Of a stretch of 64,000 nt of DNA, positions 53,643 to 61,519 are shown one piece after another. This stretch comes from Phymatolithon calcareum. Taxonomy: Eukaryota; Rhodophyta; Florideophyceae; Hapalidiales. The translations under genes were made by a program, and so were the position numbers. The notes under the pieces were generated by a model. That model searched no databases, had not been told where the DNA came from, and was given only the letters and a program-made list of their open reading frames with translations. The stretch's first letter is position 1, and each line of letters starts with the position of its first letter. The stretch is from contig OZ345378.1 of NCBI GenBank assembly GCA_977006965.1, forward strand, positions 1,674,001-1,738,000, given 5' to 3'.

Positions 53643-54055
53643 GGGGAAAGGTTCGAAGAGGGCGATTTAGCCGTACTTAATCATCATTCATAATTCTTGG
53701 TTCGTACATCGCGCTTTACCATAACTGAAGTTATGGTAAAGCGTGATTTATTGATCACATGATACTTCGAGATGCATGATGTGCATCGAAAGTGCATCAG
53801 AAAAGATAAGACCCCATTCGGGCCCTGTCTTCGGATTAATTTTGATTCGCCAATTGGCGGATCTCTCTTAATCCGTTCGACGGAGCACCCCGCCTGCCCA
53901 TACGGCGTTTCAGAAAAGTTTCACGTGAATTTATTGGATGACAGATTTCGAAGCGCCTTTTGCCGCTCGGCGGCACCCACGCGAAGAAGCAATCTAAACA
54001 AGTGCATCCGTAGGGTGCAATTTTCAGGAGCAGGTCGTCAAGTCTAGTTGCCCAG
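53643..54055. other. Intergenic with one perfect hairpin
   Basis: Contains the palindrome at 53712-53743. No further gene supported. Confidence 0.4.
53712..53743. repeat. Perfect palindrome, 15-bp arms, GA centre
   Basis: CGCTTTACCATAACT and its exact inverted copy are separated by GA. It lies between the lipase gene and the TPR-like gene. Confidence 0.95.
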
Positions 54056-55165
54056 ATGGCCTCCGTTAACAGCATCGTTGCAATCAAAGGGCTACAATCA
54101 GACAAGGGAAAGGATCTCAATGGATGCTTCGGTAAAGTAGCCTGCATCAATGAGAATGGCCGCCGTGGCGTTTTGCTTTTCTGTCGAAAGGTGGTACGTG
54201 ATGGCGAGGTCGATGGCGAGGTCGTCCTCACACCACTGGTGCAAAGTCATGTCTACGCCCTCCGCGCGGAAAATTTGGTGCCTATGGAAATGACAGACAA
54301 GACCAGTGTCCACTTTCGGTTGTACACTACCTCCCTGTACATGCGCCTCCAGGCGACAGCGGCTTTGCAGGGTGAAGACCCGCGTAAATATCTGGAATCG
54401 CCGTCAACAGTGGCGCGAAGAATGATCTGTGAGGAGCTCTACAATCTAGAGGGCAATTCGATGCGCCCTTATGCCAAAATGGAGTATGCGACTCTCCTGC
54501 GCTTTGGCGCGGAGGAGCAAAAATCGGAAACGTGGCAACAAGACTTGGAGCGCGCGCTCCAGCTCCTCACACACGTCATCCGCGAGAATGATACCACTCT
54601 CCCGATGGCGCAACTCAAGTACGACTGCTCGGTGACGCTGCTTGACTTGGGGCGAGTGCACTCCGCGCTGGACGTTGCGCGCGACATCGACACCAGTGGC
54701 GACAGCGCTTACGCTGTCACGATAAAACTCGAGGTGCTTGACCTGATTGCGGAACAGCTGCGAAAAGAGAACGACAATTGCGAAGAAGATGCGTTGAAGA
54801 AGATACTGGAAATTAACAAAAATGAACCGTTTGCTCTTTGGAGTCTCGCCGCATACTACGGGCGACGCGACAAGGCAGAGCTTTCGTATAACAATTACAA
54901 GAAGGCACTGGAGTATGGCTCTGCGCCGAAAACAGTCGTTCGGGGCTCGGCTCCCTTTCAGAGACGCCTGTCAAAGAAGGACCGCGAGCGCATCACGCGC
55001 GATATGCAGGCTGTAAAGTTGATCTTGGATGGTCATCTAGAGGGGAAGCAGATCATCGCTCAGAACGAAAAGCAGACATTCCTTTTGGACTCTGGGTCTC
55101 TTGGAAATGGGCGGTGTTCGCGGCAGGAAGAGGCTGGGTTCGATTTGCTGAACGAAGTGGACTAA
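54056..55165 (+). CDS. TPR-like helical repeat protein, function unknown
   Basis: 369 residues, intronless. Residues 1-85 form a small beta-rich region (LNGCFGKVACINENGRRGVL, then HVYALRAENLVPME), perhaps SH3/KOW-like. Residues 120-310 are helical and repeat-like (LERALQLLTHVIREND, then SALDVARDID, ALWSLAAYYGRRDKAELSYN, KKALEYG), typical of TPR repeats. This order is sometimes seen in algal proteins with MYND or TPR modules, but no zinc finger is visible here. The ATG is adjacent to the G-rich CCCAGATGG context. Partner and pathway unknown. Confidence 0.65.
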   Translation: MASVNSIVAIKGLQSDKGKDLNGCFGKVACINENGRRGVLLFCRKVVRDGEVDGEVVLTPLVQSHVYALRAENLVPMEMTDKTSVHFRLYTTSLYMRLQATAALQGEDPRKYLESPSTVARRMICEELYNLEGNSMRPYAKMEYATLLRFGAEEQKSETWQQDLERALQLLTHVIRENDTTLPMAQLKYDCSVTLLDLGRVHSALDVARDIDTSGDSAYAVTIKLEVLDLIAEQLRKENDNCEEDALKKILEINKNEPFALWSLAAYYGRRDKAELSYNNYKKALEYGSAPKTVVRGSAPFQRRLSKKDRERITRDMQAVKLILDGHLEGKQIIAQNEKQTFLLDSGSLGNGRCSRQEEAGFDLLNEVD

Positions 55166-56158
55166 GCTGTGGTATTGTGTTTGTTGGCTCTTTTGGAAAA
55201 ATTGAGTTACGAAGGGAGCAAAATTTGCTTTCCATAGGAGAATCAAAGTTAGTTGTTAGGACATGAAACCATGTAGAAATTGCGGAATAAAAATTGAAAC
55301 GTCCAACTTCCGCTCCTTGTCCAGACACTACGTACCTCTGAATCTCTTGCTGATTTTTAAAACGAGTTCTGAACCATTCCCCGCACACTCCCCCATGAAA
55401 CATGACCTCAAGTAAAAGGAGAGGAAACTTTGACCGATGCCGTAGCGCTGCAGCGTCCTCCAAGAGCGAGTAACACTGAACCGAGTGAAGTTTCAATTGG
55501 AAACGGAACCACCCCGTGCACAGAGCACAAAACGGTCATTACAACACTGACCACGAAGTGGGCTGCACCGGAGTAGAAAAGTGTCATTGGCACTGTTCAC
55601 AACGGGCGGACTGGAGCCGCCGAGGTGATTCACGGTCTTGCTCGACATAGCTTTTCGAATCGAAGGACAGCGATTCATGTTACACTAGCACACAGCTAAT
55701 GAATCGAAATGCAGAGTGAGTAGTCACACTTGATCGGCGAGAGCGTGTGACACTGTAGAATCAGATTGCATACCAACTACGCAGATTCGAAAGCCCATTT
55801 TTAAGCGATGCAATTACGCATGGAGCTCGAAAATACATGAGGCACTCGCGGTGCTAACAGAAGATTGCAGTCTTTCCGGAGATGTTCTCATCCGTACTTA
55901 TGCCCTTGGCGGCGGGAGAGAAGCATTCCCCTACAATCGAGCACACTAAATGTGCTCAAGGGCTGATTAAATTTGAATGTGCCATTGAGCACCTGTAGAA
56001 GAGGTGGGCAATCCTCGATGGCTAATCTCCTCGACAGTTCCTCTGAGGGCCTATTTCGCGAAGATTTTCCATACTGCAAAGGGGAATGCCTAAACAAGCC
56101 CGCATGAGTCGTGCGTATGAAAACAGTGTTGAATACAGTACGCCGAATATGGTCCCCT

Positions 56159-56174
56159 GGTCCTCGCGAGGACC
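56159..56174. repeat. 16-bp perfect palindrome
   Basis: GGTCCTCGCGAGGACC, fully self-complementary. Related words (GGGGTCCTCGC) recur at about 56205. Confidence 0.9.
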
Positions 56175-56305
56175 TCTGAAGCCCCTCTTGATAACAATAA
56201 ATGAGGGGTCCTCGCAAGTCCACTCCTCACGGCTTTTATAAAATGAGGACCAAGTCCTCGCACTCGAGTGGGAATTGTTAATTTATCATAGGGTTGTCCC
56301 TCCCT

Positions 56306-56331
56306 ACTGTAGGTTGTGAACAACCTACAGT
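56306..56331. repeat. Perfect palindrome, 12-bp arms, GA centre
   Basis: ACTGTAGGTTGT-GA-ACAACCTACAGT. Confidence 0.95.
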
Positions 56332-56770
56332 ACTTGCCTGATGACCCCTCCAATTTATTAGTAAAAATCATGCATAGCACTTTACGCGCCCTTATGGGAG
56401 GATCGCTAAGATGTAAGTTTGAGCATACTTGAAATTTAGCTCGGAATCCGGGGTCGCTCGATGACCCCGCGATACGGGCAAACTATAGAAAGAAGTTTTG
56501 CCCCGAAAAGCGGAAATATATTTCAAAGTTTGAATAAGTATTGTTCTGTTTGTAAGAAATTTGTCAGCGGCACTATAGAGCCAAATTGCACTAAGTGCAA
56601 AAATCGGCTGCTTGCCATCGTAGCTGCACACCATTGCTGTGTAGATCAGTGCATGAGTTCGAGTGAGACAAACAACTTAGTTGGATCTTTCTGCTCGGGC
56701 GGGTGAACAAACAAGATTTCTCAAAGCTTAAGTTGTTAAGCATATATGCCAAGCAATCCGCATAAACAAA

Positions 56771-57240
56771 TGGAATTCCAGGAATTATTTTGGTAGATCA
56801 GAAGTGTTTATGAGGCTCCAGAGAATTGCATTCAAATTTTTGGACAAGCAGAACTACTTCTGGACGTACAGAAAGAAGTATGGAGCTCCAGTACAGTATG
56901 TTGTAATTTCTGGAGTTTCAGAACGTTTTCTGGGACTCCAGTGCTGTCCATACCAATTCATGGACAAACAGAACTACTATTGGGGTTACAGATATACGAA
57001 TGGAAAGGACTAACCCTTCGGCAGTTTCACAGCTCCTTCTAATAGTTGATCATATAATTACATTCAAATTTATGGACAAGCAGAACTTCTTCTGGATGTA
57101 CAGAAATAGGTATGGAGCTCCAGATAGTATATTATAGTTTCTGGAGTCACAGATCGTTTTCTGGGTCCCCAGAGCTGTCTATACCAATTCATGGACAAAC
57201 AGAACTACTAATGGGGCTACAGATATACGAATGGAAAGGT
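56771..57240 (+). repeat. Degenerate 20-bp-phased TGG-N5-CAG array
   Basis: TGG (usually followed by N5 and CAG) starts at 56771, 56791, 56841, 56861, 56881, 56911, 56931, 56961, 56981 and 57001. It starts again at 57073, 57093, 57113, 57142, 57162, 57192, 57212 and 57232. Steps are 20 or 30 bp almost without exception. A typical unit reads TGGACNTACAGAACTACTTC. Confidence 0.85.
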
Positions 57241-57290
57241 CTATAGCGCTTCCGCAATCGCAGCTCCTAAAAGTTGATCAATGATATGCA
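56824..57290 (+). repeat. 231-bp tandem duplication
   Basis: The stretch beginning ATTCAAATTTNTGGACAAGC is repeated 231-232 bp downstream; copy 2 starts near 57056. The copies are clearly alike along their length, with scattered substitutions. Confidence 0.85.
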
Positions 57291-57514
57291 CTTAAATCTG
57301 TTTCTGGACCTCTAGTGTCTATGTGACGGAATTTTTACCTCAATTGAGGGAATGAGATTTGTATTACACTTACAAAAGAAAGCTATTAATTGTCATGCTC
57401 GTAAAAGTCGTCAAGCTCATGGATCGCAGCAACCTGCTTTGTACAACAGTCTCAACAAGTAAAAGTGTGGCAAACGTATATGCTGGTGTAACAAGCTTAG
57501 TACATGATGAGCAT

Positions 57515-57551
57515 AGTAAAACGACCCTGGTATTACCAGGGTCGTTTTACT
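57515..57551. repeat. Perfect palindrome, 18-bp arms, 1-nt centre
   Basis: AGTAAAACGACCCTGGTA is followed by T and then its exact inverted copy. It is the longest perfect palindrome I saw in the window. Confidence 0.95.
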
Positions 57552-58165
57552 CACTTCGAGAACTCTGTAGTTAATTTGCACAGCAAAGAAGTCGTCATCC
57601 CATTCACAGTGTTCCTCTTCCTTTTTGTGGAAGTTAAGTGGGTTCCTACACCGCTCTCGAACGTAAATACATGAAGTGACTGAACGTTGGTGACTACTTC
57701 GGACGACAGCAATATATACGGACCTAATCTTAGTCTTCTGCACCGGGTGCTGAATTTACGACTAGTGATTTCATCATCAATTACTTCTTGAAGCGTGCTA
57801 ATCAGATATATGGATGTGGAAATGGTTCCCAGAAGTCTGCAATGTTCTTCTAGACTGGTCACCGTCGTTTCTATGTCATATAAAAGATGCGCTGACCCTT
57901 GGGCGGTGGAATTTTTCTTGCGTCTCGGCAGGTCTCATTCTTGTGAGTGGACAACACATATTCAATCGTAGCACATAATGAAGCGCTTATAAGTTAATAG
58001 TTGCGGTACTCCTCGCACAGAAGAAAAGCCCAACTTTACGAATATGGCGCGAGCGAATTGTCTGGCCTTCGCGCTATAGATTTTTTAAATCGCCCCTCAG
58101 TTCAGGGTGTTCGACACATAGATATTAGAAGAGTCCATTCAATTCGAGGGAGAACATTCCTTTTC

Positions 58166-58235
58166 TGGAAGTGCGAAGTATTCTTGGAAGCTCATATCTT
58201 ATTTCTGGAGGTACAAACGTAACTCTGGAACTAAT
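58166..58235 (+). repeat. Third cluster of the 20-bp-phased TGGA motif
   Basis: CTGGAA/CTGGAG words start at 58166, 58185, 58206 and 58226 (steps 19, 21, 20), about 930 bp from the main array. Confidence 0.65.
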
Positions 58236-58633
58236 AATTAGGTTCTGATGATTCAGAAATATATCTCGGCTCGCGAAGAAGCCCATCTAGAATCCAGGAA
58301 TGCTAAGGTGCACATAACGACTCTGGCTGGGAAAGGAGAAATTTCAACCTCATTGCTCTGCTTCTTTGTACTTTGTGACCATAAATGCGAGGGAAATGTG
58401 TTGTTGGACTTACTGCGTATGGGGGAGCGGTCTGTAGAGTAGCTTTCTTCTGAACACATAGGAGCTATTCTCTCACCGGGCACTAAAATTATGTGCTTCG
58501 GAAAGACTCTAAAATAAAGTTCTGCGCTCCGATTGCTCACAGTCGGAGCCATGTTGGCACCAAGAATAAGCTAACTTCATCCGAAACAGTTGAGCTATTC
58601 CACAGAAGATATATAGGAGTCAAATTATTTCAC

Positions 58634-58678
58634 ATGTTGCGACTCTGTATCAGTTCACATGTTTCGACTCTAGGAGGG
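58634..58678 (+). repeat. Short tandem repeat of about 25 bp
   Basis: TTCACATGTTGCGACTCT is repeated as TTCACATGTTTCGACTCT 25 bp later. Confidence 0.75.
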
Positions 58679-58715
58679 GTTGAAGCCTCCAGAAGGGTCT
58701 TTCGAGGAGTCGCAA

Positions 58716-58793
58716 AGGGGTCGCGAGGGGTCGCACAGGGGTCGCGAGCTTAAAAAAAGGCGAAGTATTCGATACTTCGGTCCAGCGACCCCT
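58716..58793. repeat. AGGGGTCGC triplet with inverted partner and nested hairpin
   Basis: AGGGGTCGC occurs at 58716, 58726 and 58737, and its inverse GCGACCCCT at 58785-58793. Between them CGAAGTAT-TCG-ATACTTCG forms a nested hairpin. Confidence 0.85.
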
Positions 58794-59393
58794 CTATTCT
58801 ATGAGCGAACTGAAACTTTTGACTTTGCTCGCAATACGTCCCCTATTCGATTTTGATTGGTACTCTTGGCTTCGTCGCAGAGGATCAGTTTTTTGCAAAC
58901 AGTGTATGATTTCAGAAACTTTGGATTATTTTATATTTCAGGGCTCCATGTATGACTGACAACTCCAATCATAATCCAAGAGGGGTCGGAATCGCAAGTA
59001 ATCCAACAGTACTGTATACACTTCTTGTAAGCTATGACAGCTGTCCTGAAATTTTTTGCAATTGATGAGAAGTTACCGAAAAGTGCGCATGGGTGAATCC
59101 TGTAATGGGGTACATCAACCTACAGTATGCAGCACAGGAAGCGGAATCCGTTCTGCTGTGCCCCGCAACGCTGGCGCCGTTGTCTTCTAGACGCATTCTA
59201 CTTCATATCCCTCCAAACCTGATCTTGACGGCAAGCTCGTTGCGCCGCAGTCTCCGCGCATGCCACTGCTATCTTCGCAAACCCGCCAGCACCGCCGTAG
59301 GTTTATCCACCAAGGATTTGCCGCTTTGCCCCTTTTCAATCACGCTCTGTCGCCAAGCCCGTTGATTGCATCTTTCGGCAAACATCCCGCATA

Positions 59394-60197
59394 ATGGCGC
59401 CAAAGTATCCGCTGGATACGCTGGTGTGGGCGCAAGTCTCCGGCTACCCTTGGTGGCCGGCGCAGGTGGTTCCTTACTCCGCGTATTACTTCCTACCGCA
59501 AGATAAGCCGGCTCCGAAGCGGAACAACAACAACACGACTGTCAAGTTCTTCGGAGACGGCAGTTTGTCTTATCTTTCACCGACCAAGGTGGTCTTGTTC
59601 AAGGATCATGAGAAGTACCGCAAGAAGAAGGGGAAGTGGGCCAAGCGGATTGAGTACGCAATGCTCATGGCCGAGAAGCGCGCCGAGGAGCTTTCATCAC
59701 AGACGATCCCTGATATCCCCGGTGCAGTCATCCTCAACGGCACCTGCGAGGTTGTGCCAGTGGAGGAGAACCAAGTTTCTCCGGCTCAAAATCTCGGCGG
59801 AGGTGGTGCGCCTGTGAGAAGTGCTGCAAGCGCCCCGTTTTCTCGTCATTCTACTCGTCGCAGCGTGTCGCCGCATGGCACCGGTTCCGCGAGCGCAATG
59901 CAGGGTGGGTCCGATGGAGCCAATTCGCCAGTTGTAGCCGTCGCTGATACTAACAATGCCGGCGCCGGTGGTGTAATGACGGCGTCCCAGCATAGCTCAC
60001 TCGGGGTTTCGAACAAGCCGATTTCCAAACCACGTCGCTCTCCTCGTGGTAATGCCAGTGTCAGTACCCCGAGTTTCAGTGCCATCCCGCCCAGTACTGG
60101 GGCTATATCGGTGCAACGTTGTGAAAATGACACCGGAGCTGACTCTGCTATGAACAACGGGGGGACGGCTTCGGTTGTGTATAGTGCCAATCATTGA
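59394..60197 (+). CDS. PWWP-domain protein
   Basis: 267 residues. The PWWP domain fills about residues 5-95: DTLVWAQVSGYPWWPAQVV at the start and TVKFFGDGSLSYLSPTKVV in the barrel, then a basic helix (EKYRKKKGKWAKRIEYAM). Such domains bind methylated histone H3 (often K36) and DNA, so a chromatin role is expected. The rest is Ser/Pro/Gly/Asn-rich, likely disordered, with a basic patch (SKPRRSPRGNAS). The ATG is in a good context (ATAATGG). No intron is needed. Confidence 0.85.
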   Translation: MAPKYPLDTLVWAQVSGYPWWPAQVVPYSAYYFLPQDKPAPKRNNNNTTVKFFGDGSLSYLSPTKVVLFKDHEKYRKKKGKWAKRIEYAMLMAEKRAEELSSQTIPDIPGAVILNGTCEVVPVEENQVSPAQNLGGGGAPVRSAASAPFSRHSTRRSVSPHGTGSASAMQGGSDGANSPVVAVADTNNAGAGGVMTASQHSSLGVSNKPISKPRRSPRGNASVSTPSFSAIPPSTGAISVQRCENDTGADSAMNNGGTASVVYSANH

Positions 60198-60802
60198 TCA
60201 ACGTGAATCCTGAAACGTTAAGTCCAATACGTCGAAAAGCGGTCGCGTCTTGGACTGCTCAAGCGTAGCTATCTACTGCACATTTTGTAAAAAATTTAAC
60301 TCTTGGGATCGCGAACCAATTTCATTCAAAGGTACGACATCCGCATAGAAGGTCTTACGGCATCCACTTTCTACTATCGCAATGCTTCTTATGAGACATC
60401 ATGAAGATGAGTAAGCTCCAGAAATTTCGCCATTCCCAGCTTCCAAGGATCGTACGAGACGGATCCAGTATGCCACGATCGAGGTGGTCGCATTTGACTA
60501 CAGTAGAAGTTGTGAAGCGAAGTTTGAGCATTTTAGTTTGCAAGCCGAATCGGACAATCCGATGTTCTTTGCTGCCACCGTAGTCTTGACCTCCGATATG
60601 CAGTATTTTCTGTCGATTACTCTTCAGTCGGATGCCCCGAATCGATATCTCCACTCAATGGTGTTTTTAAAGTCAATCTACAACACATTTTTTTACTTGC
60701 AGTTCCTTTGTATTTCTATAGATCAGCCAAAGTATTGACAACATGGGTGCTGTCAAGACATCAACACTAGAAAATCTTTAACTTGATCAATCGAAAGTAT
60801 TA
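60198..60802. other. Intergenic, no gene seen
   Basis: 600 bp between convergent genes. Short ORFs only. Confidence 0.45.
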
Positions 60803-61519
60803 TCAACACGCGTCAAGCTCCTCCCTCGCTCCTTTCCCGCGCCCAATTCGCTGTTTTTCTGCCCGACGCTGCCGTAGGCCTGAAAAGCGCGCGAACGAGA
60901 GACTGAAGCCCTGCGACCTACGCTTGTGCTCCATGCCATCATCAGATCCCACCATGGACATGTTAATGTTGTTGTCATTCATGAGTTTCTCTGATTGAAC
61001 GTTGGGACGAATGTCCTCGCGGTGAAGAAAGTCCGTTGCACGCAAGTCCAGCTCGCGGTAGGAGGTCGCCCATCCACCGTTGTCCAATCCAGGTGCTCCG
61101 TACAGATCCGGTGCAGAACGTTCCGCACGGCGCGCACGAGGGACACAACCGATCGCTCCAACGGCGGTTGCCGATCGGCGCACAGGCCCAATACTGCGCG
61201 CAGCCGCCTGTCGGGCGGCTCGAGCTGTTGAGGCGCGAAGTGAGAGTGCGCGTTTCGCCGTCGGAGGGTTGAGATCGTGTGACGAAGACGCCTCTCGTAA
61301 TGCGAGTTTCACATGGCAGGCAACGACATCAGCAAGAATTGAGACGTGGTGATCAAGCCGCAAATGCGGTTTTTGTGCGGCCAGGGCGCGTGCCTCGTCG
61401 AGCAATTCCGGAGTGAATGCCCGTACAGCAAGGTGGGCGAAGAACGTCCACACCTCTGTTGAGTCGGCACGCGCCTCTTGCGAGATATCCGGCGTGGTTG
61501 AGCTACGCATCACAGGCAT
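60803..61519 (-). CDS. Hypothetical protein, helical N-terminus, basic C-terminus
   Basis: 238 residues from an ATG. Residues 20-80 look helical (VWTFFAHLAVRAFTPELLDE, then HHVSILADVVACHVKLALRE). The middle is Ala/Arg-rich (ARAARQAAARSIGPVRR). The end is basic with FSGLRQRRAEKQRIGRGKG. High GC and long uninterrupted frame support coding. I do not recognise it; the C-terminal motif recurs in a short ORF at 53.4 kb. Confidence 0.5.
   Translation of the reverse strand: MPVMRSSTTPDISQEARADSTEVWTFFAHLAVRAFTPELLDEARALAAQKPHLRLDHHVSILADVVACHVKLALREASSSHDLNPPTAKRALSLRASTARAARQAAARSIGPVRRSATAVGAIGCVPRARRAERSAPDLYGAPGLDNGGWATSYRELDLRATDFLHREDIRPNVQSEKLMNDNNINMSMVGSDDGMEHKRRSQGFSLSFARFSGLRQRRAEKQRIGRGKGAREELDAC

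Larger units (their letters stand above)
55166..59393. other. Gene-poor island rich in palindromes and a 20-bp-phased repeat
   Basis: 4.2 kb without any ORF I can support. It contains several perfect palindromes, a 231-bp tandem duplication built from a degenerate 20-bp motif, and GGGGTCGC clusters. The individual parts are listed separately. Confidence 0.6.

Noticed and set aside
56804-57013. Small protein with repeated DKQNY(F/Y)W segments
   Set aside because: The protein repeat is a by-product of the 20-bp-phased DNA repeat; the second tandem copy breaks the frame.
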